Assembly (NCBI GenBank): GCA_016776705.1
Contig: JADHSW010000129.1
Span: 1 to 8,432 of the forward strand
From: Rhodospirillales bacterium
GTDB taxonomy: Bacteria > Pseudomonadota > Alphaproteobacteria > Rhodospirillales > JABHCV01
Direction: 5' to 3'
Length of the DNA stretch: 8,432 bases
Each line of letters opens with the position of its first letter. Position 1 is the first letter of the stretch. The position numbers were made by a program, and so were the translations under genes. The notes beneath the pieces are model-generated. The model had not been told where the DNA came from. It saw only the letters and a list, made by a program, of their open reading frames with translations, and searched no databases. Below are positions 1 to 7,140 of this stretch, one piece after another.

Positions 1-2
1 AC

Positions 3-1988
3 ATCGTTCAGGGTGGTTCGGATATTGGCACAGTCGGCACATCCGGGTTTGAACTTCTTTCCATCGAGCGTAACCTGTTTGCGGTCTTTCCTGCATGGGT
101 CGCGATACTTGTCCATAAAGCCCTGGTTTTCTCGGTTGGTTTTTGGGGGGCTTATCTTTTAGCCAGACGGGTCGGAGAATGCGAACAGGGTATCGCTGTC
201 GCAATCGGGATTATTTATCTTTTCTCTTTTTGGACCTTCACCGACCAAACCCTGATGAACGGTCTGGGCCGGCTGATCAACCCACTCGCCATCTTTGTCA
301 TGGTCTCCCAATTGGGTCGTCCAAACTATGCGCGTAACGTCGGATTATTTGCGCTTCTGGCAATGACCGTGGAACCGACACATTCTCTGCTTTCCATGCT
401 GTTGGCGATCCTTGTCGGATGGGCAATACTGAGCCGAAAACATTTTCTCCGCCTTTTTGCTGCGACATCCTTTTTAGGCATCCCCTATCTGATTAACTGG
501 CATGAAGTGCTGTATGGTTATATTGCAGTAATCAACCATACTTTCCGTTCAAAGGTCATGAATGCGGAAGCGACTTTTGTTGATCTTAGTTTAACAAATT
601 TTGAAACCACGGTCTCATTCAACCACACGATCGGTTCAATCCTGCATCTTGGAAACTTTTTCCCGTTTTGGCTTTTTCTCGGGGCGCTGATTGTTCTTTT
701 TATTCACCACAAACAATCTTTTTACGACAGCCTTCTCGGTTTTGGCGTCTTTTCCCTGTTCTATATACTTCTAAACATTATGGACTGGAATGCTTTGGGG
801 CTGGGCATCCTCAACTCATTAAGCAAAGGCTATGCAAAAGACGCCTTTTTCGCTTTCGCACTTATTGCCATGGCCCAATCTGCCCAGGTAACGAGCAAGG
901 CAAATGGTCTTCGCCTGCCATTGTTGTCCTCAACAAGCCGGCTCCAGCAGCTTGTCTTGCCGCGTACTATTCTGCCGGCCATCGCCCTCGCCGCCCTGGT
1001 TGGGACAAAAGCCCATCACGCGATATATTTTGTTCAATATGGCGGGCAAAGTTATTTTCATTCCATTAGCAACCTTGCTAAACCTGATTGGGCCGCAATG
1101 GAGCCGTTCAAAACAGTTACGCTGTGGGACGGCAAATTTACCCCGACCCTGGTTCCGGGCTTTTACGGAATTGGCTCAGTCGACACCCAACTATCAAATT
1201 ATCTGGTCACATTAAGTTCATACTGGTGGTACGGATTGCAGGCTGAAGATATGGGATCTTTTCAAACCGTCTTGCCAAGGAATATGGCCCATTGGTCAAA
1301 AACCGATAAAAAATATGATATTGGAAAACATGGTGTCAGCATGCCTCTGCTTGGGGCCGCTAATGTTAGGTACTTTCTCAGCCCGTTGCCCCTTAAAGGC
1401 GGTGGCTTGAAACAAGTGTCCGGGCCGCCAGAGGGGACTCCGGTTCATATTAAGCCGCAATCCGCCAGTGAAGTCTTGCCCTACGTTTTGGACAGGATCG
1501 ACAAAAGTTTTGACTACGGTGAATTTTACATTTATGAACTGCCCGATTATCTGCCACGCGTGTATGGGGCCAATAAAACGGTTTTTGTTTCCAGCGAACT
1601 CAATGATATTGAATATTTCAATAAGCTTGAAGAACAGGCCTTCGAGAAAAATGTTGTGCTCAGGGAAAATAGAACCGACGTGTTACCGCTCGCGTCGGAC
1701 AGCCTGAAGGTGACGGAATTTCAATTGGTCAAGGACGGTTTCGACATTTCTGTTGACGCCCCTGATGGCGGGGTTGTGATTGTCAACACGCCATGGGTTG
1801 TTTTCTGGAAATCCTGGGCCGATGGCGCCCCTGTTCGTAATGTAGAAGTCAACGGTATTCAAACCGGCATCGAAGTGCCGTCCGGCACACAACAAATTCA
1901 ACTTCGTTATTGCCGCCCCTCCACAAAGAATAAAATAACAGAGCTACTTGGCGGCGAAGCTCTCTGCTCCAATTCTCCGAAGGACTAA
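3..1988 (+). CDS. Multi-pass membrane protein, YfhO/GT-C-like (5' truncated)
   Basis: The frame is open from the first complete codon at position 3, so the true start lies outside the window; 661 residues are visible and the ATG at 255 is internal. About the first 345 visible residues are a series of hydrophobic, aromatic-rich segments separated by short loops, as in polytopic GT-C-fold glycosyltransferases. The remaining ~315 residues are largely soluble, probably periplasmic. Near residues 590-640 there is a beta-rich stretch (TPWVVFWKSWADG, then VEVNG, VPSGTQQIQLRY) resembling the C-terminal module of YfhO-like proteins, where a W-x-DG and a later 'paG.h.v.l.Y' pattern recur. Known for this group: membrane proteins linked to glycosylation of lipids or cell-wall polymers using polyprenyl-linked sugars. 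Inferred role: sugar transfer or export in surface glycan synthesis. The gene is visibly more A/T rich than those downstream, which could reflect horizontal origin. The N-terminal catalytic loop is not visible, so activity cannot be judged. The stop is 3 nt before the next gene. Confidence 0.75.
   Translation: MVQGGSDIGTVGTSGFELLSIERNLFAVFPAWVAILVHKALVFSVGFWGAYLLARRVGECEQGIAVAIGIIYLFSFWTFTDQTLMNGLGRLINPLAIFVMVSQLGRPNYARNVGLFALLAMTVEPTHSLLSMLLAILVGWAILSRKHFLRLFAATSFLGIPYLINWHEVLYGYIAVINHTFRSKVMNAEATFVDLSLTNFETTVSFNHTIGSILHLGNFFPFWLFLGALIVLFIHHKQSFYDSLLGFGVFSLFYILLNIMDWNALGLGILNSLSKGYAKDAFFAFALIAMAQSAQVTSKANGLRLPLLSSTSRLQQLVLPRTILPAIALAALVGTKAHHAIYFVQYGGQSYFHSISNLAKPDWAAMEPFKTVTLWDGKFTPTLVPGFYGIGSVDTQLSNYLVTLSSYWWYGLQAEDMGSFQTVLPRNMAHWSKTDKKYDIGKHGVSMPLLGAANVRYFLSPLPLKGGGLKQVSGPPEGTPVHIKPQSASEVLPYVLDRIDKSFDYGEFYIYELPDYLPRVYGANKTVFVSSELNDIEYFNKLEEQAFEKNVVLRENRTDVLPLASDSLKVTEFQLVKDGFDISVDAPDGGVVIVNTPWVVFWKSWADGAPVRNVEVNGIQTGIEVPSGTQQIQLRYCRPSTKNKITELLGGEALCSNSPKD
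1980..1984 (+). promoter_or_regulatory. Shine-Dalgarno AAGGA that supports an ATT start
   Basis: AAGGA lies at the 3' end of the upstream membrane-protein gene. Exactly 7 nt separate it from an ATT codon at 1992, ideal spacing for initiation. No ATG, GTG or TTG occurs in frame until 2172, so this site decides the start of the first oxidoreductase. Confidence 0.6.
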
Positions 1989-1991
1989 ACT

Positions 1992-3116
1992 ATTTCTACT
2001 CAAACCCTTAATATCGCCCTGATCGGCTGTGGCCGTGTCGCTGGCCATCACTGTCTTTCCATCGCCAATACCCAAGGTGTTGCGCTGGCGGGCGTTTGTG
2101 ATCTGGATGAAAGTAAGGCAAAGGCTTACGGCGATCAGTACGGTGTCCCCTATTTCACCGATTACCGACAGATGCTGACTGAATTACCGGGTATCGACAT
2201 CGTATCGGTTATCACGCCATCGGGCATGCATTTCGAACACACCGGCGAAATGATAGAGGCCTATGGCAAGCATGTGATCGTTGAGAAACCTACTTTCATG
2301 CGACCTGAACAGGCGGAACAGATATTCAAGCTAGCCGATGAAAAAGATGTCAAAATATTCCCGGTATTCCAGAACCGTTACAACAAGGCGGTTAAAAGGG
2401 TGCGTCAGGCCCTGAGCGAAGGCGAACTGGGTGATATCCGCATTGTCTCGGTGCGTGTGCGTTGGTGCCGCCCGCAGCGTTATTATGATATGGCGCCCTG
2501 GCGGGGTACGTTCTCCCACGATGGTGGGGCCTTGACCAACCAGTGTATTCATCACGTGGATCTGTTGCGCCATTTGGGCGGCGAGGTTGGTCGCGTCAAT
2601 GCCACCATGCGTACCCTTGGCGCCGACATTGAAGTCGAGGATACCGTCGTTGCCACCCTGGGTTACGATACGGACGCAGTTGGTGTGCTCGAGGGAACGA
2701 CTGCCGCCCGCCCGGATGATTTTGAAGCCTCGATATCCATCGTTGGCTCCAAAGGCCTGACCCGAATTGGTGGGGTCGCTGTCAACGAATTGCAGGTCTT
2801 TACCCCCGATCCGGCCGCCTGTGCGGCTAACAGTGAGGATTTTATTGGCATCAAGGGGCATGGTGCGGTGTACGGCTTTGGTCATTCAGAGATGTACGCA
2901 GACATCGTCGGGCATTTTTCCGGCCAGTCACCTTATCCGGTCAGTTACGCCGATTGCATCGCTACGTTGCGATTGTTGCATGCGTTTTACCGTTCGGATG
3001 AAGCTGGTAGCTGGGTTAACGTTGACAGCTCTGAGCAGTCCGACCGCCTGGGTCGCCCCAACGAGCAAATTTCCGATCTCTATCGCACACCCGGACCGCA
3101 AGGCGGAGCAAAATGA
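1992..3116 (+). CDS. Gfo/Idh/MocA oxidoreductase, WlbA/WbpB-like, ATT start
   Basis: Predicted NAD(P)-dependent sugar oxidoreductase of 374 aa. An N-terminal Rossmann fold carries the dinucleotide-binding motif IALIGCGRVAGHH (residues 8-20). The VITPSGMH strand-loop (73-80) and the EKP motif (98-100) follow; its lysine is the usual catalytic/cofactor residue. The C-terminal domain has DGGALTNQCIHHVDLL (177-192) with the family's catalytic histidine. RWCRPQRYYDMAPWRGT just before it (about 158-173) resembles enzymes of the UDP-N-acetylglucosaminuronate 3-oxidase group (WlbA/WbpB), so a UDP-uronate or similar sugar is a plausible but unproven substrate. Start choice: the frame is closed by the upstream TAA at 1986-1988. 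The only initiator keeping the Rossmann motif is ATT at 1992, 7 nt after AAGGA, giving MSTQTLNIALIG. The first ATG (2172) would delete 60 residues including the glycine motif. The gene overlaps the next oxidoreductase by 4 nt (ATGA), so translation is probably coupled. The family call is secure; the ATT start is likely; the substrate is inferred. Confidence 0.88.
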   Translation: MSTQTLNIALIGCGRVAGHHCLSIANTQGVALAGVCDLDESKAKAYGDQYGVPYFTDYRQMLTELPGIDIVSVITPSGMHFEHTGEMIEAYGKHVIVEKPTFMRPEQAEQIFKLADEKDVKIFPVFQNRYNKAVKRVRQALSEGELGDIRIVSVRVRWCRPQRYYDMAPWRGTFSHDGGALTNQCIHHVDLLRHLGGEVGRVNATMRTLGADIEVEDTVVATLGYDTDAVGVLEGTTAARPDDFEASISIVGSKGLTRIGGVAVNELQVFTPDPAACAANSEDFIGIKGHGAVYGFGHSEMYADIVGHFSGQSPYPVSYADCIATLRLLHAFYRSDEAGSWVNVDSSEQSDRLGRPNEQISDLYRTPGPQGGAK

Positions 3117-4165
3117 GCAAACCGCTGCGTGTTGGCATTGCCGGCTATGGCGTCGTCGGCAAGCGCCGTCACGGCGTCATGGACCAACGTGATGATATGA
3201 TCGTAACAGCGGTTTGTGATCAGATTTTTGAAGACTCCGGGATTCTGGAGGGTGGGGTTTGTTACCACCCCCATTTTCAGGACTTACTAAATGAAGAGCT
3301 GGATGTCTTATTCGTTTGCATCAGTAACGACATGGCGGCTGAGGTCACCATTGCCGGACTTGAAAAGGGCCTGCATGTTTTTTGCGAAAAACCACCGGGT
3401 CGAGACCTGGACGATATTCAGCGGGTTATTGATTGTGAAAAAATGCATCCCGATCAGGTGCTGAAATACGGCTTCAATCATCGCTATCACGATTCAGTGC
3501 GGCGGGCGCTAAAGATCGTGCAGTCCGACGAGTTGGGCGGAGTCGTCAACTTGCGGGGCGTCTATGGAAAATCGCAATTGGTGACATTTGGCCAGGATTC
3601 TGACTGGCGGGTACAACGTAACCTTTCCGGGGGCGGCATCCTGCTGGATCAGGGTATTCACATGGTTGACCTGATCCGGCTTTTTTCGGGTGAATTTAGC
3701 GACATCCATAGTTTCATTTCCAATGATTACTGGAAGCATGACGTAGAGGACAATGCGTACGCGATTATGCGCACAGGAACCGGTGTTGTCGCCATGCTGC
3801 ATTCATCGGGCACCCAGTGGCGGCATCGCTTTCAGCTTGAAATCACCCTCGAAAAGGGAACGCTGATTCTCAGCGGTATTCTGTCGGGTTCAAAAAGTTA
3901 TGGGGATGAAACACTGACCATCGCCCGTATGCATCATGATGACCGGGGCGACCCGGACGAGGAAACTATTCATTATGAAAACGATCCGTCCTGGTCCGAC
4001 GAAATTGCCGAATTTGCCGATGCCATCCTTAACGGCGGGAATATCCGCAATGGCACCTCGCAGGAAGCATTCCGGACCATGCAGTTGGTCTACAAGATTT
4101 ATTGCGCCGATACGGATTGGCGGGATCGCTGGTCACTTAGCGATACCACGTCACCTCAAGGCTGA
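3113..4165 (+). CDS. Gfo/Idh/MocA family oxidoreductase (second, tandem)
   Basis: Predicted 350-aa cytoplasmic NAD(P)-dependent oxidoreductase acting on a sugar or cyclitol derivative. The Rossmann motif VGIAGYGVVGKRRH spans residues 7-20, VCISND follows the fourth strand (68-73), EKP is at 92-94, and GGGILLDQGIHMVDLIRLF (173-191) carries the catalytic-region aspartate and histidine. Length is normal for the family. ATG 3113 overlaps the TGA of the preceding oxidoreductase (ATGA), with a GGAG at 3105-3108 only 4 nt upstream, so coupled expression is likely. Outside the family motifs it is clearly different from its neighbour: it lacks the arginine/tyrosine-rich segment before the catalytic helix and has a distinct C-terminus. 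The two therefore probably catalyse different steps rather than being a recent duplication. The last 10 bp overlap, in antisense, the end of the minus-strand glycosyltransferase gene. The substrate cannot be read from the sequence. Confidence 0.9.
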   Translation: MSKPLRVGIAGYGVVGKRRHGVMDQRDDMIVTAVCDQIFEDSGILEGGVCYHPHFQDLLNEELDVLFVCISNDMAAEVTIAGLEKGLHVFCEKPPGRDLDDIQRVIDCEKMHPDQVLKYGFNHRYHDSVRRALKIVQSDELGGVVNLRGVYGKSQLVTFGQDSDWRVQRNLSGGGILLDQGIHMVDLIRLFSGEFSDIHSFISNDYWKHDVEDNAYAIMRTGTGVVAMLHSSGTQWRHRFQLEITLEKGTLILSGILSGSKSYGDETLTIARMHHDDRGDPDEETIHYENDPSWSDEIAEFADAILNGGNIRNGTSQEAFRTMQLVYKIYCADTDWRDRWSLSDTTSPQG

Positions 4166-6123
4166 AGCTGGCGGCGCAGGGCTTCCAGCACCGCCGGACC
4201 ATCATAGACGGCAGTCATGGAACCCTTGATCAATGGATCCAGGCCGTCAAGGACCGGATCCAGGTAATCGGAAAACCGGGAATCAGAGCCGTCCGAGAGC
4301 AATATTTTGGGCTTGGCGGAAAGATTCTTGCGGGCCTTGTGTCCGGCAATCTGTTCCGGGTCGCGTCGTGATTCAGAGGCCCATGAAACAATGACGTAAC
4401 GGAAATTCCATTGTTCGAATCGTTTCAAGAATTCAGCAGCGTCCATGCCCGGTGGTTCTTTCTTCTTTAACCACCATTGGGCCTCGTCAGGAAAATAGTT
4501 GTACACGACGGGTGCCTGCGGACAGTAGTAGGAATGAAACGCGCCGGTCACAGACAAATACTTTTCCCCGGGCTTCAAATTATTGTCGATGTATGTACAG
4601 GTTTCAAAGAAGGCCCCTCCAAGGGTGGGGGTTCGGGTGTGATAATCCTGCGCCGTCATCAGTCCGATGGCAGGGGGTATGCGCAACAATGTATAGATGC
4701 CGACAAACAGAGCCTGGTTGATGGCCAGTACGCCGATGATTCCAACAACAATGAACCGTGCTCCCCGCCGTCCTGACGACATCTGCCACAGGGCACCAAG
4801 GCCAACTGCGGCAAGGCACGATGTGAAGGGAACCAGGGGTAATAAAAACCGGGTCTGCTGGCCGAAGCCCCAGAACCAGAATGCGAAAAAGACAAGCATG
4901 AAAGAAAGAACGGCACGCCAGGTCGCCCAGCTTCCTTTTTGCACGAAGGCAAGCGGCGCCAAGGCTAAAAGATAAGGTGCGCCAAATACCATGCCATCGT
5001 AATAGTGCATGGGCATGGTGAAGATCGTCCACGGCGCCATAATAAAATCGATAACGCCCCGGCCGGTGCCGAACGCATCGCTGACACCGCGGAAAGGATC
5101 CTGGGCTTCGGGGTTAAAGATGCTGGAAAACAGCGGATAAAACGGATTTCCTGCCCCCGCATAGGTGGCTATCAGGTGTGGTGTAACCACGAAAAGCGCC
5201 ACGGCAGGGCCGACCATCAGGAACAATCGCCTGCGGTTTGTGTTGGCAAGGTCGGCAAAAATTAGCGGCGCAAAAGAGACGGCAACCACAAACCCGATTA
5301 GTTTGAATAAAATTCCACCGCCGATCATCAAGCCGAACAGGACCATCAGTTGCGGGCTGCCGTCTTGGCGAAAACTCAGATAGGCCAGCATGGCCAGGGC
5401 GGCGAAAGCGGCCAATGGCACGTCTGTTTCCGACGATCCCATTTCCCATATAACGACCCGGCTTACAAGAAATAACAAGGCGGCGCTCAAGGCCAGGTCA
5501 CGGCCATACCCTACGCGGCGCATGATCAGGCCGGTTGCGGCGGCGGCCAGCAGGCCATAAAGACCATGCATCATCTGGGCGACGCCCACATTCATCGTTG
5601 CCAGAGCAAAGCGGCTGATATTGCCGCCAAGCTGGGGGAAAAAGGCATGCCCCAGACCGCGATCAAAGGGAATGGAAATGAAGCCGTTTTCAACGTCGCG
5701 ACGCGGGAAGGACAAATGATACATCAAACCGTCGTAATCGTTGGGCGGGGCCATACCTTGAATCAGTGAAGAGGAACCGACCAGGACGATGGCAATCCAC
5801 AAACATGCCGACCACGGATGGGTGCGGGCGAGGGCTGGTAGATCTTTTGCCTGACCCAATAGCTGCCCCAGGGCTTCTTTTTGAATACTGAAAGCCGCGA
5901 CAATTGTGAATGTGGCCGTAAGGCCCCACATTGAAATACCGTCTAGGCGATAGGGTCCTATCAGGAACACGGCAAAATACAGTATTAGGGAGCCGGTAGC
6001 GAAGGCGAAGGCAGCTGTTTCCGAGCCCGACAAACGTCCGTTAGCGCCAAGTCGCCCAACCAGCAACCACCCAAGACCGGTTAAAACGGCGGTGATGAAG
6101 ATAATGAATCCAAACGACGCCAA
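4156..6123 (-). CDS. Polytopic GT-C-type membrane glycosyltransferase
   Basis: Predicted 655-aa integral membrane protein, probably transferring a sugar from a polyprenyl-phosphate donor on the periplasmic face. Hydrophobic segments begin at residues 4-24 and recur to about 480, giving roughly ten or more helices; residues ~495-655 form a soluble C-terminal part. The first large loop contains APPNDYDGLMYHLSFPR (125-141), the acidic loop-1 pattern typical of GT-C enzymes, in which an aspartate is normally catalytic. SSETDVPLAAFA (230-241), GNPFYPLF (325-332) and TRFLLPLVPF (424-433) are also usual in this type. The start is taken as TTG at 6123, preceded directly by an in-frame ATT and, 3 nt upstream, by the TAG of the 53-aa gene. 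No strong Shine-Dalgarno is visible, so translation may be coupled to that gene. Later starts would cut the first membrane helix. The 3' end overlaps the plus-strand oxidoreductase by 10 bp. The fold call is firm; acceptor and donor are unknown. Confidence 0.85.
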   Translation of the reverse strand: MASFGFIIFITAVLTGLGWLLVGRLGANGRLSGSETAAFAFATGSLILYFAVFLIGPYRLDGISMWGLTATFTIVAAFSIQKEALGQLLGQAKDLPALARTHPWSACLWIAIVLVGSSSLIQGMAPPNDYDGLMYHLSFPRRDVENGFISIPFDRGLGHAFFPQLGGNISRFALATMNVGVAQMMHGLYGLLAAAATGLIMRRVGYGRDLALSAALLFLVSRVVIWEMGSSETDVPLAAFAALAMLAYLSFRQDGSPQLMVLFGLMIGGGILFKLIGFVVAVSFAPLIFADLANTNRRRLFLMVGPAVALFVVTPHLIATYAGAGNPFYPLFSSIFNPEAQDPFRGVSDAFGTGRGVIDFIMAPWTIFTMPMHYYDGMVFGAPYLLALAPLAFVQKGSWATWRAVLSFMLVFFAFWFWGFGQQTRFLLPLVPFTSCLAAVGLGALWQMSSGRRGARFIVVGIIGVLAINQALFVGIYTLLRIPPAIGLMTAQDYHTRTPTLGGAFFETCTYIDNNLKPGEKYLSVTGAFHSYYCPQAPVVYNYFPDEAQWWLKKKEPPGMDAAEFLKRFEQWNFRYVIVSWASESRRDPEQIAGHKARKNLSAKPKILLSDGSDSRFSDYLDPVLDGLDPLIKGSMTAVYDGPAVLEALRRQLQP

Positions 6124-6126
6124 AAT

Positions 6127-6288
6127 CTAGCCAATCACATTTTTCAAGTGAGCAAAAAATACCGACAGCTTTTCAACGTAATAGGGCGTATTAAACCAGT
6201 GGTAGGTGCCGATCACAGTCAGGCTCCAAAGTACCGCGACAGTTAGTTTTACTTTTACGCTAAACGAATCATGCTTTTCATTGTCCAT
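6127..6288 (-). CDS. Small single-pass membrane protein (53 aa), hypothetical
   Basis: A 53-aa ORF starting at ATG 6288 with a short charged N-terminus (MDNEKHDSFSVKVK), one hydrophobic segment of about 20 residues (15-34, LTVAVLWSLTVIGTYHWF), then an aromatic, mildly basic tail ending HLKNVIG. The pattern fits a small inner-membrane protein with one helix and a short tail. Its TAG stop lies 3 nt before the TTG start of the GT-C glycosyltransferase, so it is probably the first gene of a two-gene operon. A longer reading to 6459 would run through the divergent promoter region and into the cytidylyltransferase gene, and is unlikely. No close Shine-Dalgarno is seen: AAGG lies about 14 nt upstream. 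I recognise no family. An accessory subunit or a coupling leader for the glycosyltransferase is possible inference only. The coding call rests on composition, length and spacing. Confidence 0.55.
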   Translation of the reverse strand: MDNEKHDSFSVKVKLTVAVLWSLTVIGTYHWFNTPYYVEKLSVFFAHLKNVIG

Positions 6289-6297
6289 AATTGCGGC

Positions 6298-6326
6298 ACT
6301 ATCTACCTTCAAGAAGCGAACGTCAA
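6298..6326 (-). promoter_or_regulatory. Putative sigma70-type promoter for the small ORF/GT-C operon
   Basis: On the minus strand TTGACG (6326-6321, 5 of 6 matches to the -35 consensus) is followed after exactly 17 nt by GATAGT (6303-6298, 4 of 6 matches to TATAAT). Transcription would begin near 6291, only about 3 nt before the ATG at 6288, giving a nearly leaderless mRNA. The match is reasonable, but such motifs also arise by chance. Confidence 0.3.
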
Positions 6327-6360
6327 CTGTGTGCCACGAAGCCCAAACCCATAAAAACCC

Positions 6361-6366
6361 AGAGGA
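6361..6366 (+). promoter_or_regulatory. Shine-Dalgarno AGAGGA before a GTG start
   Basis: AGAGGA sits 7 nt before GTG 6374. This site fixes the start of the cytidylyltransferase at the GTG and argues against the in-frame upstream ATG at 6206, which lies inside the divergently encoded small gene and would add 56 residues with no family resemblance. Confidence 0.65.
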
Positions 6367-6373
6367 ATCACAA

Positions 6374-7138
6374 GTGAATATTATCGGCATTGTTCCCGCC
6401 CGCATGGCTGCCAGCCGCTTTCCGGGCAAACCCCTACACCCCATCGCCGGGCGGCCCATGATTGAGCACTGCTTTGAACGTGCAAAGATGTTTGATCGTT
6501 GGGATGGCCTTTATTTGGCCACATGCGACGACGAAATAAGGGACTTTGGCGATGGTAAGGGATACCCGGTCATCATGACAGCCGACACCCATACCCGGGC
6601 GCTTGACCGGGTTGCCGAGGCGGCGAAGCTATGCGCTATTGAACTGGCCGGCGACGATATCGTGGTCTGTGTTCAGGGCGATGAGCCGATGTTGGGCGAG
6701 GACGTTATTGAAGCCGTCGTCGCCCCCCTTGAAGGCGATCCCGCCATAAACGGTACCATGCTCGCCGTTCCAATCATTGATGAGGAGATCTACCGCAATC
6801 CGGACATGGTAAAGATCGTCCATGATCAAAAGGGCGATGTTCTTTACACATCACGCGCTCCGATTCCCTACGCCAAGGAGTTTTCGCCGGAAATTGGGGC
6901 AAAACGGGTTGGCGGTATTTTTGGTTTTCGCTGGAAATTTCTGCAATGGTTTACCGGAGCGCCGGAAAGCCCGCTGGAAATTGTCGAGGCTTGCGATTCC
7001 AATCGTATCTGCGATAACGGTTTTCACCAACGCGTCGCGCCCGTTCCCTACCGTCCCTATTTTTCGGTCGATAGCCCTGAAGATGTCAAGATTGTCGAAG
7101 ATGCCCTGGCGGATGACCCTTTGTGGGGCCGTTATTAA
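6374..7138 (+). CDS. KdsB-family CMP-sugar cytidylyltransferase
   Basis: Predicted 254-aa cytoplasmic enzyme that activates a sugar acid with CTP to CMP-sugar plus pyrophosphate; the KdsB archetype makes CMP-Kdo for LPS. The length matches KdsB (about 245-255 aa). The nucleotide-binding start IGIVPARMAASRFPGKPL (4-21) is near-canonical. CVQGDEPM (99-106) holds the metal-binding aspartate of the family, YTSRAPIPY (158-166) matches the usual 'YFSRAxIP', and SVDSPEDV (231-238) supplies the second metal aspartate. Departures from classical KdsB: the usual 'SGTER' segment reads RALDR (75-79), the region before GGIFGFR (180-186) is shortened, and the usual 'EMLEQLR' reads VEACDSNR (204-211). These lie around the sugar-binding side, so the substrate may be Kdo or another ulosonic or sugar acid. 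The start is GTG with AGAGGA 7 nt upstream. It converges on the methyltransferase with only 2 bp between stops. The family is secure; the exact substrate is uncertain. Confidence 0.88.
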   Translation: MNIIGIVPARMAASRFPGKPLHPIAGRPMIEHCFERAKMFDRWDGLYLATCDDEIRDFGDGKGYPVIMTADTHTRALDRVAEAAKLCAIELAGDDIVVCVQGDEPMLGEDVIEAVVAPLEGDPAINGTMLAVPIIDEEIYRNPDMVKIVHDQKGDVLYTSRAPIPYAKEFSPEIGAKRVGGIFGFRWKFLQWFTGAPESPLEIVEACDSNRICDNGFHQRVAPVPYRPYFSVDSPEDVKIVEDALADDPLWGRY

Positions 7139-7140
7139 TC

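Larger units (their letters stand above)
6289..6373. promoter_or_regulatory. 85-bp divergent intergenic region
   Basis: This region separates the minus-strand small membrane protein from the plus-strand cytidylyltransferase and should hold promoters for both. It contains the minus-strand promoter candidate at 6298-6326 and two AAACCCA direct repeats (6345-6351 and 6355-6361), one helical turn apart. I see no convincing plus-strand -35/-10 pair. Confidence 0.5.

Noticed and set aside
668..1215. Plus-strand ORFs at 668-1069 and 904-1215
   Set aside because: They are out-of-frame shadows of the long membrane-protein reading frame, with no initiation signal or domain.
2331..2885. 184-aa minus-strand ORF opposite the first oxidoreductase
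   Set aside because: It lies wholly antisense to a gene with clear family motifs, and its own translation shows no recognisable domain.
2172..3116. ATG 2172 as the start of the first oxidoreductase
   Set aside because: It would remove the GxGxxG-type nucleotide-binding motif and 60 residues that match the family well; coding continues upstream to 1992.
4168..4191. GCTGG...CCAGC inverted repeat near the end of the GT-C gene as a terminator
   Set aside because: It lies inside the coding region with short arms and no adjacent T-run.
6206..6373. N-terminal extension of the cytidylyltransferase from ATG 6206
   Set aside because: The family alignment begins at GTG 6374, which has a well-spaced Shine-Dalgarno; the extension overlaps the divergent small gene and its promoter region.
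6289..6459. 57-residue upstream extension of the small minus-strand protein to 6459
   Set aside because: It would overlap the divergent promoter region and the start of the cytidylyltransferase. The extra residues look like antisense shadow, and ATG 6288 gives a compact membrane protein.
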